DNA of 64,000 nucleotides. Origin: Arenibacter latericius DSM 15913. GTDB taxonomy: Bacteria; Bacteroidota; Bacteroidia; Flavobacteriales; Flavobacteriaceae. The position numbers were made by a program, and so were the translations under genes. Below the pieces are notes generated by a model. The model did not search any database and was not told where the DNA came from. It was given only the letters and a program-made list of their open reading frames with translations. Of this stretch, positions 16,572-24,261 are shown piece after piece. The DNA lies in the NCBI RefSeq assembly GCF_000424985.1, contig NZ_KE384286.1, positions 1 to 64,000 on the forward strand, given 5' to 3'. The number at the start of each line of letters is the position of its first letter. The stretch's first letter is position 1.

Positions 16572-17078
16572 ATGGCGAAAATATGTGAAATTGCTTTTGG
16601 TGGTGGTTGTCATTGGTGTACAGAAGCAATATTCCAAGCATTAAAAGGAGTTGCTAACGTAAAGCAAGGATTTGTAGCCTCAGAAGGAGAGGCTAAAACA
16701 TTTTCCGAAGCCGTAGTAGTAGAGTATTATTACAATGAAATAGCAATGGAAGATTTAATTCTAATCCATCTGCATACCCATAATGCTACGTCATCCCATA
16801 GTATGCGTAAAAAATACCGGTCTGCCATTTACACTTATAATCTGGCAGACGCCGAAAGAGCTACCAATGCACTTCAAAGTTTTCAAATCAATTTTGATGG
16901 TAAGCTTATTACCAAAGTACTACCTTTTGTAGCGTTTAAAAGTTCGGACCCAATGTTCCATAACTACTACCTAAAAGACAAGGAAAAACCTTTTTGCCAG
17001 CTTTATATTTCGCCAAAATTAAGCCTGCTACGAGAAAAGTTTGCCAAATTTATGGATTCTGACAGGTTAACCGATTAG
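16572..17078 (+). CDS. Divergent MsrA-like peptide-methionine sulfoxide reductase
   Basis: Cytoplasmic repair enzyme family that reduces methionine-S-sulfoxide in proteins. The active-site region reads FGGGCHWCTEAIFQ (Cys12 in the catalytic position), where canonical MsrA has GCFWGxE, so there is an extra Cys15. The substrate-recognition block is IHLHTHNATSSHS followed by KKYRSAIY, replacing the usual HDPTQ...QYRSAIY, and the conserved GYAGG is absent (QGFVAS). Length 168 is normal. The fold and catalytic Cys are preserved, but substrate preference may differ. It lies 18 bases after the NudK-like gene and its 3' end overlaps dacB by 4 bases. Confidence 0.78.
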   Translation: MAKICEIAFGGGCHWCTEAIFQALKGVANVKQGFVASEGEAKTFSEAVVVEYYYNEIAMEDLILIHLHTHNATSSHSMRKKYRSAIYTYNLADAERATNALQSFQINFDGKLITKVLPFVAFKSSDPMFHNYYLKDKEKPFCQLYISPKLSLLREKFAKFMDSDRLTD

Positions 17079-18412
17079 TAATTATCCCTTAGATGTTCAA
17101 AGATTAATTGCATCGACTTTCTTACTTCTGTGCCGCTTTTAATGAAATGATTATTCATAAAACTAAAAACTAAAGTTTTCCCAGAATTGGTGATCAAATA
17201 TCCGCTTAAACAATAGTTATTTCCCAGGGAGCCCGATTTGGCATAAATATAGGGACGTGGATTTCCTGGAAATCTTTTCTCTAGTGTTCCGGAAACACCT
17301 CCTATAGGGAAAAGGTTTAGAATTCGTTCTTGTTGAAATTCCTCTATCATTTTAGTAAGAACTTGAACCATGGATTCTGGTGAAAACAAATTATAACGGG
17401 AGAGTCCTGACCCATCTACCCAACGAGGCCTTTGTTTTAGATCCGACAAGTAATTTTCCAATATATAGTTTCTTGCCGTGGCACTATTTAGTATATCAGA
17501 TAGAGTGGAGGAGGATAGTATCAATAGTTGTTCTGCTAAGAAATTATCACTCTCTAGCATCATTCTTTTATAAACCGAGTCGGAGGGAATACTATATAAA
17601 ATTTGTTTTTCCATAGATGGCATCTGCGAAACCATTTTTATCGGTTTTTGAACCTCCATTTCCAATAAACGTTTTGTAAGCACAGAGTCTACTTTAAAGG
17701 GGACGGTAAGCGTGTCTTTCCGTTTATGGTCAAAATAAAATACATTTTGCTCCTCTTCCCTATTTTTTATATAGTCTATAGGTGTTACCTTATCATAAAA
17801 AACGCTAGGGGATACCATTAGGCTGTCTTCTTTATAGATGTCTACAACATTCCCGAACATTGGAAATCCACTTCTTTCTGGACTGTAATAACTGTCATAA
17901 TCTTCCCAAGCCCAACCTGGTCCGAATCTATCTTCCTTAAAATTATTGAGGTGAAGCGAAATATAATCGTGTGCCTTTACTAGTTTTAAAGCGGTTGAGT
18001 CCTTAAAATAAGGATGTAAAAGGGAAGGGTCTCCAGTGCCCTCCATAAAGAGGGTGTCTTTATAAACTATATACTTAAGAGAGGGGATATTATTGGGAAG
18101 GGTTTTTAGCGCAGAATAAAGAGTAAATATCTTTGTGTTACTGGCAGGGGTAAAGTATCTATTACTATTATGACTAAAAACCGTATCCTGTGTGCTTAAA
18201 TCATAAATTAAAACGCCTTGGAAGTAATCGGCACTAGTTTTAGAATTTATTTCTTGTTCTATCTTAGAAGTTAACTTTTTGCTTTTAAGCGACTTACAGC
18301 TTGTGGTGGTAGAAATCGATAATAGTACAATAATCAATTTTAAATAATTGCTTAAACACTTAATATGTAGGGGAAGTTGTATGAAAAAACGGGAATTCAA
18401 ATGTGTTAACAT
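17075..18412 (-). CDS. dacB: PBP4-type D-alanyl-D-alanine carboxypeptidase (peptidase S13)
   Basis: Periplasmic or lipid-anchored penicillin-binding protein that trims or cleaves peptidoglycan cross-bridges. Three active-site motifs are present in order: SxxK in TPASNTKIFTLY (about residues 81-92), SDN in LESDNFLAEQLL (about 280-291), and KSG in YAKSGSLGNNYCLSG (about 390-404). A hydrophobic stretch followed by TTTSC (about 35-39) looks like a lipobox after a longer than usual N-terminal region, so a start further in is possible. Length 445 fits PBP4. It is monocistronic and convergent with the MsrA-like gene. Confidence 0.88.
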   Translation of the reverse strand: MLTHLNSRFFIQLPLHIKCLSNYLKLIIVLLSISTTTSCKSLKSKKLTSKIEQEINSKTSADYFQGVLIYDLSTQDTVFSHNSNRYFTPASNTKIFTLYSALKTLPNNIPSLKYIVYKDTLFMEGTGDPSLLHPYFKDSTALKLVKAHDYISLHLNNFKEDRFGPGWAWEDYDSYYSPERSGFPMFGNVVDIYKEDSLMVSPSVFYDKVTPIDYIKNREEEQNVFYFDHKRKDTLTVPFKVDSVLTKRLLEMEVQKPIKMVSQMPSMEKQILYSIPSDSVYKRMMLESDNFLAEQLLILSSSTLSDILNSATARNYILENYLSDLKQRPRWVDGSGLSRYNLFSPESMVQVLTKMIEEFQQERILNLFPIGGVSGTLEKRFPGNPRPYIYAKSGSLGNNYCLSGYLITNSGKTLVFSFMNNHFIKSGTEVRKSMQLIFEHLRDNY

Positions 18413-18501
18413 GTATTTATTAAATTTTTAACGATAGGAACATAATAATATATGCCTTTTATTGGTTATATTAGATGACAACCAAAAAATTATTTTGAAG
18501 T

Positions 18502-18699
18502 ATGCCAAAATCTATGTTAGAGTACACCAAGATTGTACTCCAAAAGGTTAGTTTTGACTCTAGATTATTTTGTAGAGAGCTAGAAAAAGCATTGACGAGA
18601 TTGTTACCAATCGAAGTAGAAGAACTTAAACTCTGGTTACAGGGCTATATAAATGATAAACCAGAACTACAGCAAAGTCTGATTTTATTGAAGACTTAA
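18502..18699 (+). CDS. Conserved small protein of unknown function
   Basis: A 65-residue cytoplasmic protein, divergent from dacB. It is rich in helix-forming residues: MLEYTKIVLQKVSFDSRLFC, then ELEKALTRLLPIEVEELKLW. It has no membrane segment or signal peptide. The stop is followed within two bases by a strong rho-independent terminator at 18701-18726, which together with normal codon use supports a real expressed gene. I recognise similar short ORFs in flavobacterial genomes but no function. Confidence 0.7.
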   Translation: MPKSMLEYTKIVLQKVSFDSRLFCRELEKALTRLLPIEVEELKLWLQGYINDKPELQQSLILLKT

Positions 18700-18700
18700 G

Positions 18701-18726
18701 AAAAGACCCCATGATAGGGGTCTTTT
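18701..18726 (+). terminator. Intrinsic terminator after the 65-residue gene
   Basis: Perfect 10-bp stem AAAAGACCCC (18701-18710) and GGGGTCTTTT (18717-18726) with a six-base ATGATA loop, followed by a T-run. It begins directly after the stop codon. Confidence 0.9.
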
Positions 18727-18933
18727 TTATTTTGGCATTCTAACAGTATTACTTTTTTTATTGCCTTAGAGGGGTGGTAGAAGGGGTCTCATTTTAAAAA
18801 AAATCTCTTTTTAAACTTAAAGCACTAAAACTTCCCTTAATTCACTGAGTGGAACTCTAATGATCCGATACATCACCTAAAAAATTTCTATAGGAACTAT
18901 ACAATGCTCTTTGAGATTGGCCCAATGTGCAGG

Positions 18934-19872
18934 TTATTTGCTCAAAGGACTAATAATCTTCACATCTTGGAATGCAATGGCGCCCCGTACAACACTAGAA
19001 ATTACATCGTATAACGCATTAGTTATTTGAATTTTTAGTTCGCTTTTATGATAAATTAGGCTTACTTCTCTAGCTGGGGATGGACTTTGGAAGTTTTTTA
19101 AATTTTGTTTTTTTCTATCGTCTAATTCTAGGGTATTTAAAAATGGAAGGAGGGTCATTCCTAAGCCTTCATTGGCTAAGTTTATTAGTGTCTCAAAACT
19201 CCCACTTTGCAATTGAAAATGATCTTCCTTAAAGTTTTTAGAAGCATCACATAAATTTATTACGTTATCTCTAAAGCAATGACCATCACGTAATAATAAT
19301 ATGTCATTAATATCTAAGTCTTCTGGGATCAGTTCGTTAGAATTACCTAGCCTGTGGTGTGACGGTACATAACCAACAAAAGGCTCATAATATAGCGGTC
19401 GTTCTTTAATAAATTCTATCTCTAATGGTGTAGCTGCTATAGCAGCATCCAAATGGCCGTCCTGTATATTTCTAATTAAGTTTTCTGTGCTTTTTTCCTT
19501 AATGATCAGATTAACCTTAGGATATTTATTTATAAAGGTCTTTAAGAACATAGGGAGAAGGGTAGGCATTACTGTAGGGATAATTCCTAAAGTAAATTCG
19601 CCCCCAATAAATCCTTTTTCTTGGTCTACGATGTCGTGTATGCGGTTGGCTTCGTTTACAATATTTTTTGCCTGAGCCACTATCTTCATCCCCACCTCTG
19701 TTATGGCGATAGGCTTTTTACTTCTGTCGAAAATTAAAATATCCAATTCTTCCTCCAGTTTTTGAACTTGCATACTTAGAGTTGGTTGGGTTACAAAGCT
19801 TTTTTCTGCCGCGAGGGTGAAATTTTGGTATTCGGCAACAGCAAGTACATATTGTAATTGAGTAATAGTCAT
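18934..19872 (-). CDS. oxyR: OxyR-type LysR transcriptional regulator
   Basis: Peroxide-responsive activator of the LysR family. The N-terminal winged helix covers about residues 1-60 (QYVLAVAEYQNFTLAAEKSF, then TQPTLSMQVQKLEEEL). The periplasmic-binding-like sensor domain follows. The redox pair is conserved in the segment DGHCFRDNVINLC, matching Cys199 and Cys208 of E. coli OxyR in spacing and context. Length 312 is standard. No catalase or ahpC lies in the window, so targets are elsewhere. A repeat element with a palindrome sits 61-78 bases upstream and should not be mistaken for an OxyR operator. Confidence 0.9.
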   Translation of the reverse strand: MTITQLQYVLAVAEYQNFTLAAEKSFVTQPTLSMQVQKLEEELDILIFDRSKKPIAITEVGMKIVAQAKNIVNEANRIHDIVDQEKGFIGGEFTLGIIPTVMPTLLPMFLKTFINKYPKVNLIIKEKSTENLIRNIQDGHLDAAIAATPLEIEFIKERPLYYEPFVGYVPSHHRLGNSNELIPEDLDINDILLLRDGHCFRDNVINLCDASKNFKEDHFQLQSGSFETLINLANEGLGMTLLPFLNTLELDDRKKQNLKNFQSPSPAREVSLIYHKSELKIQITNALYDVISSVVRGAIAFQDVKIISPLSK

Positions 19873-19932
19873 ACAGGATTTTTTAAAGCAATAAAAATAG
19901 GAAAACTATCAGTAAAACCTACTATGTTTCGG

Positions 19933-20050
19933 TTTTACTCACTAAGTGAGTTGTGAATCTTAGGACCCTTAACTGCCCGTTCTATCCCTGCAGGCCTAAA
20001 ATTGTAATAGGAACTTATCTTTATTTGCTTGTCCTGAGCTGATTACCCTA
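19933..20050 (-). repeat. Degenerate copy of the REP-like intergenic element
   Basis: Starts on the plus strand with TTTTACTCACTAAGTGAGTT, a palindrome matching the head TTTACTCGATAATCGAG seen at 21155 and 56889. It contains CTGCCCGTTCT then GCAGGCCT, resembling the 23-base module at 21382-21427, and ends with CTTGTCCTGAGCTGATTA, matching the tail seen near 21233 and 21490. The copy is upstream of oxyR and downstream of the phosphoesterase, with the head nearest to the start codon. Confidence 0.6.
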
Positions 20051-20202
20051 TTCGTTTAAGAAGGGTGTTAATAAGTATAGTTATTATAGATAAACTGTCA
20101 ATAGCTATATAAGATGTTGTAATAAGAGTACGGTATTTTATTTACAGTTAATTTTATGCATAAAATTGCTAATGATGTCCTTCAGTTGTTATTTACTTAG
20201 GC

Positions 20203-21135
20203 TTAATCCAAAAACTTCTGGTCGAATACAAATGAGGAGCTTGATTCAGTATCCACTGTAATCTTAACGGCCTTGATTCCTCCTTCTATTTGAAGGCGAG
20301 TAATATTATTTTCTGGCCAAGGATTATTTTGAAGCCAGAAATGGCCATCACCATGTACAAAAAGAACTGGTTTGTTAAAAGTTTTGGAGGCCGATCTAAA
20401 AGCATTGGTAAACACTTGAAATTTATCTGCACCTAATTCTACTATGTTGGCATGAGCGAATATAACAGCGGAAGACACCTTGTCCTTTTGTTCTTCCATC
20501 TGCTTCTTTATCCAATTGCCGTTATCCGTTAACCTTGTTTGCCATTCTGCGGGGTCATGAACAGTGCTGCCCACCAAATTGATTCCAATAAATAAGACGT
20601 TATTTTTTACCCAACTAAAATTTTCATTGCGTTCTTTCTGATAGGAAACCGTTGGCTCAAAAGTCCAGTTTTCATTAAATTTTAAAAAATATTTCTTCCA
20701 ATATTCTAATCCTTGGTCTGGATCCGTACAGTCATTATATTCGTTATCGCCAAGTACTACAAACGTAGGAGCTTTAAACAACCTAAGAATGCTATCTACA
20801 TCCTTATAAACAGGCTCTTCACAGGGGACTATTCCTGGTTTAAAGTCGCCTACATGAACTACAAACTCAGACGGGTCCAAGGCATTGTGTTTATCTATAA
20901 GTGCTAATAACCCAGTTCGTTGCTCCTCCGAGTAGGGCACGTCGCCAATTACGGTGAATGTCACAGGATCTGTTTGGATAACAGGATTGTTGTCTATAGG
21001 GTCTTTAGATTCAGAACTGTCTTTTACACAGCCTCCCATTAAAAGGATGGCAGTGGTAGTAATAAATAATACTTTTGTGATATAAGATTTGTTTTTTAAA
21101 TTGAAAATATGACTAGGTAATAGATTCAGTTTCAT
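20203..21135 (-). CDS. Calcineurin-like phosphoesterase lipoprotein
   Basis: Exported metallophosphoesterase anchored by a lipobox (ending LMGGC, about Cys36). The start is ATG at 21135; a longer frame would run into the repeat element upstream. Metal-binding motifs occur in order: VIGDVPY, VVHVGDFK, VVLGDNEYNDC, then histidines in IFAHANI and FVHGDGHFWLQN. At 310 residues it is a single catalytic domain. The substrate is unknown; such exported enzymes act on phosphomonoesters or diesters. Neighbours on both sides are separated by repeats, so it is probably monocistronic. Confidence 0.87.
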   Translation of the reverse strand: MKLNLLPSHIFNLKNKSYITKVLFITTTAILLMGGCVKDSSESKDPIDNNPVIQTDPVTFTVIGDVPYSEEQRTGLLALIDKHNALDPSEFVVHVGDFKPGIVPCEEPVYKDVDSILRLFKAPTFVVLGDNEYNDCTDPDQGLEYWKKYFLKFNENWTFEPTVSYQKERNENFSWVKNNVLFIGINLVGSTVHDPAEWQTRLTDNGNWIKKQMEEQKDKVSSAVIFAHANIVELGADKFQVFTNAFRSASKTFNKPVLFVHGDGHFWLQNNPWPENNITRLQIEGGIKAVKITVDTESSSSFVFDQKFLD

Positions 21136-21154
21136 GCAATTAAAAATTATTTTA

Positions 21155-21344
21155 TTTACTCGATAATCGAGATTTAAATGCTGCGAGGCTTGCCTCGAAA
21201 TCAATACGTTTTTTTTCTTTTAATGCCTTGTGGGCTTGCCCCGAGGTAGTTTACTCGATAATCGAGATTTAAATGCTGCGAGGCTTGCCTCGAAATCAAT
21301 ACGTTTTTTTTCTTTTAATGCCTTGTGGGCTTGCCCCGAGGTAG
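21155..21344 (-). repeat. Perfect 95-bp tandem duplication of the REP-like element
   Basis: Two identical 95-base units, 21155-21249 and 21250-21344. Each begins with the palindrome TTTACTCGATAATCGAGATT, then a second palindrome CGAGGCTTGCCTCG, a T-run, and the tail CTTGCCCCGAGGTAG. A further TTTACT follows unit 2 (21345-21350). The head lies 20 bases upstream of the phosphoesterase start codon, on the same strand. Perfect identity of the units implies a recent duplication or ongoing conversion. Confidence 0.95.
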
Positions 21345-21381
21345 TTTACTATAAAGTTATGTTAGAATATACCGACAATTC

Positions 21382-21427
21382 CCTGCCCGGTCTGCTTAGA
21401 CGAGCCTGCCCGTTCTGCTTAGACGAA
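21382..21427. repeat. 23-bp tandem repeat (two units)
   Basis: Two 23-base units at 21382-21404 and 21405-21427, differing at two positions, each starting with CCTGCCCG and containing TCTGCTTAGACGA. A third, truncated unit begins CAGGTCCG. The same period and a related sequence (CCTGCCCGAATCTTTCAG) occur at 56945-56990, inside another copy of the intergenic element. Confidence 0.85.
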
Positions 21428-21469
21428 CAGGTCCGAAAGGCACGAGCGGGAGGCGAATTTGATAGCGGT

Positions 21470-21512
21470 ATTTTTCCTTTTAAACCTCTTAGGCTTGCCC
21501 TAAGGTGATTAA
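21470..21512. repeat. Degenerate tail of a further element copy
   Basis: The segment with CTTTTAAACCTCTTAGGCTT and GCCCTAAGGTGATTA resembles the end of the 95-bp unit (CTTGCCCCGAGGTAGTTTACT) at reduced identity. It may be the remnant of a third element unit in this gap, or of a diverged copy. Confidence 0.5.
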
Positions 21513-21553
21513 CATTACTAAACTTAAGCTCTTTTAAAGAAAACTATAGCGAG

Positions 21554-21976
21554 TTACTTCTGCATTTTTAAATAATAGTCTGCTGAGTGTTTTCCCGATC
21601 CATAGATTAAAAAGAATACTAAAAGCACCAAAACGATGGTAGCTAAAATTAGGTTGCTTAAATTCATTTCACCAAGGAAATTTACCAAAATTGCGCCAAT
21701 TATAATAGGTAATTGTGCAATTACTACCCACCTTGTCAATAATCCGATTATCAGCAAGAAACCACCTACAAAATGTGCTGGTGCTACATAGTGCATAATA
21801 ATCATGCCGCCAGGCATGTTTTGGAAAGGTTTTATCATCTCCACCATTTGAGCGTGATTAGACATAAAGTCCACCCCTTTCATAAAAAGAAATACTCCTA
21901 AAGCAATGCGAACTAAATCCAAGGGGTAGTAAGTGTGTGCATTGGCCCATTTGTTTAAGGATTTTACTGTAGCCAT
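21554..21976 (-). CDS. DoxX-family membrane protein
   Basis: Small integral membrane protein of 140 residues with four predicted helices (around residues 18-38, 62-80, 84-104 and 108-132). Typical DoxX features: LVRIALGVFLFMKG near the N-terminus, then VAPAHFVGGFLLIIGLLTRW. DoxX proteins are linked to membrane redox processes in some bacteria, but the role of this one is not known. It stands alone, with the repeat region downstream between it and the phosphoesterase. Confidence 0.9.
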   Translation of the reverse strand: MATVKSLNKWANAHTYYPLDLVRIALGVFLFMKGVDFMSNHAQMVEMIKPFQNMPGGMIIMHYVAPAHFVGGFLLIIGLLTRWVVIAQLPIIIGAILVNFLGEMNLSNLILATIVLVLLVFFLIYGSGKHSADYYLKMQK

Positions 21977-22198
21977 AATGTTTAGAATTAATTATTAGTA
22001 CTCTATAAGATACTTATAATTAGGGAGATATGGTGCAGTCTTTTGATTTTTTTTGAGAGGATTTTTATTAGTTAACCTCATTTTTCTCTCATTTTTTGGA
22101 GTGATTATTCCGTTTACTATAACCCCCATAGTATTCAATATCTTTGAGGGTTTATTAATTGAGAGTGTAATATCATTAAAATCTTATAATCTGTTGGT

Positions 22199-22738
22199 TC
22201 ATTTTTTAGATCTACTGTTGATGGCCTGATAATCTCCTTCAAAAGTATTTTTAATCTCTTCAGAAACAGTCATTTCCTTAGCAGTAACCCCACATTTTAT
22301 TAGAATAGGCCTAATGTCTTGAGCTTTTTTTGCCTTCCAAAAAGCTACTTTAGTATACCCAATTGCGCAGAGCTGATTATCCTGTTCAAATAGTTGGCTA
22401 TGATATACCCATTTATCGTCCCATCCCTCAAGGACTAAAGTGATTTTAAATAGAGTCCATCTTTTTAAAGGTTTTCGGTAAATAATTTTTTGAGCACCTA
22501 ATACAGGGAACATTCCTTTTCTTATAGTTTGGTCGTATAATTGGGAACGAAACATTTTTTCACACCGAATAAAGTCCATGTAATAGGCATATCTGGAATT
22601 AGCCATATACTTAAAGCCGTCACAGTCTAAAACGCTAACCCTTCGTATTCTAGTCTGATCGGAGGTTAGGCTAACCTTGCTCCAAAATACTTTAGAGAAA
22701 ACAAAGAGGTAAAACATTTTTAACCAGTAATACAGCAT
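22199..22738 (-). CDS. THEM6-like acyl-CoA thioesterase (hotdog fold)
   Basis: Predicted thioesterase of 179 residues with a hydrophobic N-terminal segment (YYWLKMFYLFVFSKVFW) that could anchor it to the membrane. The hotdog core follows: RVSVLDCDGFKYMANSRYAY, with the conserved D-x-x-x-x-H/M-N pattern of 4HBT_2 proteins, then YRKPLKRWTLFKITLVLEGW and a late strand. THEM6-like proteins are present in bacteria and eukaryotes; the natural substrate is unknown. Monocistronic, with an inverted repeat upstream at 22780-22842. Confidence 0.75.
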   Translation of the reverse strand: MLYYWLKMFYLFVFSKVFWSKVSLTSDQTRIRRVSVLDCDGFKYMANSRYAYYMDFIRCEKMFRSQLYDQTIRKGMFPVLGAQKIIYRKPLKRWTLFKITLVLEGWDDKWVYHSQLFEQDNQLCAIGYTKVAFWKAKKAQDIRPILIKCGVTAKEMTVSEEIKNTFEGDYQAINSRSKK

Positions 22739-22779
22739 TATGAAAAAAATGGGGCTTTATCATGATTAAACTATTAATA

Positions 22780-22842
22780 AAACCTAACAGCAATCTATCT
22801 TAATTTCCCCCAAAATAAAAGTTAGATTAACCTGTTAGGTTT
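22780..22842. terminator. Long inverted repeat between the thioesterase and lipoprotein genes
   Basis: AAACCTAACAG (22780-22790) pairs with CTGTTAGGTTT (22832-22842), 11 perfect base pairs, and AATCT (22792-22796) with AGATT (22824-22828) extends it. The loop is about 27-41 bases. On the minus strand it follows the stop of the 22925 gene and ends in a short T stretch, so it may terminate that operon. Confidence 0.45.
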
Positions 22843-22924
22843 GTGATATTTATGTAGGTGCCAATTTCATTATAATGATATTCCTAGCTTTAAGTTTATT
22901 AACTACTGAAGATGATATACTTTT

Positions 22925-23425
22925 TTATTCAGTAGCTATAGCATTTTCTGCCTGTATCTTTTGGGTTGCTAATATTACAGGAGAATTATCCCATATGCCT
23001 ATTTCTCTAACTATTTTTCCTTCTTTAAATTGATAGGTCAAATGTATGGGAATCCTAACTTCCTGATTACTTTCCTTAACGATGCCTTTCCAATCTAACC
23101 AACAATTTACCCAAGTTTCTCCATCATCAGTGACAACCATCTCGTATTCCTGATCTTGATTTAAAAATTCACGAGATTTAAATATGGTATCATTAGCTTG
23201 GTGATAGGCGATTGTTGTTGAGGGAGACATAGATATAGATACAGAGTTATAACGGGTTTTGCAGGTGTCCGAATAAATACTAATGTCGTACGTCTTATCG
23301 TTGTAATTCTTAATTAACGTTTTTACCGTTTCAATTTCCTTTGATTGTTGGGTATAGCGCTTTTCTTGTTCTTGGCACGAGCTGAATAGAATTAGTACTA
23401 AACCTATAAAAATGAACTTTTTCAT
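22925..23425 (-). CDS. Putative lipoprotein, NTF2-like (SnoaL-like) fold
   Basis: Exported lipoprotein of 166 residues; the signal segment IFIGLVLILFSSC gives a lipobox at Cys17. The remainder has the order of an NTF2-like domain: an N-terminal helix region with TVKTLIKNYND, a strand around YNSVSISMSPSTT, YEMVVTDDGETWVNCWLDW in the centre and a C-terminal sheet (PIHLTYQFKEGKIVREIGIW). No catalytic residues are obvious. It is the last gene of a three-gene operon (spacing 9 bases) with two other exported proteins. Function unknown. Confidence 0.7.
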   Translation of the reverse strand: MKKFIFIGLVLILFSSCQEQEKRYTQQSKEIETVKTLIKNYNDKTYDISIYSDTCKTRYNSVSISMSPSTTIAYHQANDTIFKSREFLNQDQEYEMVVTDDGETWVNCWLDWKGIVKESNQEVRIPIHLTYQFKEGKIVREIGIWDNSPVILATQKIQAENAIATE

Positions 23426-23434
23426 AATATTTAT

Positions 23435-24202
23435 TTACTGTTCTGGGGCATAACCCAATTCTGGACGCATTCCACCAGATTCTGTTTTATATTCATCAAC
23501 GTATCCAAATAGTTCTTGGAATAGCTTTTCCCCTTCTTCTCCAAGTAGAACTTCGTTTTCCTTGGATTTTTTGGCATAGTCTTCAGCATCTATTGCAGAT
23601 ACTACTGCAAGGTAATAGTCGCCCATAGTACCAAACCCACTGTGATAAATGCGATAATATTCCTTAGATCCCTTTTTAGTGTATAATGCCTTCAGTTCTT
23701 TTAGTTTACCTTTTAGGTTTTGAATGTTGTTAGGAGTGACGTTCATAAAATGCCATTTACGATAATTCTGACCTTCAGTAGTAGTGCTAATTCCCTCTGG
23801 CATATATGTAAGTTCTTTGTTTAGATAAATTATATAATCTCCATGTTTATCATAACATTTGTTAAAACGTGTAAACATTTCCCCAAACGCTTCCTCTCCC
23901 ATTTTCTCATATAATGTTGCCATTACATTCTTATCTAGTTCGGCCATGTTTTCTATAGGTGAAATGGTAAAATAGCGCCCAGTAGATGTAGAGGCTACTT
24001 GCCATTTTAATTCTTGAATATTGTGTTCTTTACAAGCTTCCATAAAATCTTTGGATACCATTTCATATTCTTGAATCATTGATGGTTTTACCTGGTCTTC
24101 ATGAATATAATAGGCCTGGTTTTTCTCTTCCTGGGCTTGAATAATAAATGGTGCCTGTAATATTAAAAAGGCAAGAATCATAGTGTTTCTGAGTGTTCTC
24201 AT
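23435..24202 (-). CDS. Secreted protein with two similar domains
   Basis: Exported protein of 255 residues with a signal peptide (ILAFLILQAPFIIQAQ). The mature part looks like an internal duplication: the first half (about 30-130) contains GRYFTISPIENMAELDK and KMGEEAFGEMFTRFNKCYD, the second (about 140-245) contains GDYYLAVVSAIDAEDYAK and LGEEGEKLFQELFGYVDEY. The pattern fits a tandem ferredoxin-like alpha/beta barrel (ABM-like) fold. The role is unknown. It is the middle gene of the three-gene operon; the other two members are NTF2-like lipoproteins, suggesting a shared envelope function. Confidence 0.68.
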   Translation of the reverse strand: MRTLRNTMILAFLILQAPFIIQAQEEKNQAYYIHEDQVKPSMIQEYEMVSKDFMEACKEHNIQELKWQVASTSTGRYFTISPIENMAELDKNVMATLYEKMGEEAFGEMFTRFNKCYDKHGDYIIYLNKELTYMPEGISTTTEGQNYRKWHFMNVTPNNIQNLKGKLKELKALYTKKGSKEYYRIYHSGFGTMGDYYLAVVSAIDAEDYAKKSKENEVLLGEEGEKLFQELFGYVDEYKTESGGMRPELGYAPEQ

Positions 24203-24261
24203 GATATTTAAATATTAGGTTATACTATTAAGTTTATTTAGGGGAACACTTAAGACTTTTG

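Noticed and set aside
19937-19951. Palindrome ACTCACTAAGTGAGT upstream of oxyR as an OxyR operator
   Set aside because: It matches the head of the intergenic element found at two unrelated loci, so operator status has no support.
20203-21204. Longer start for the phosphoesterase
   Set aside because: The extra codons fall in the repeat element and precede the signal peptide, so the ATG at 21135 is used.
21382-21427. Possible CRISPR-like repeats
   Set aside because: The 23-base units are directly adjacent with no spacers and no cas genes are present, so this is a tandem repeat.
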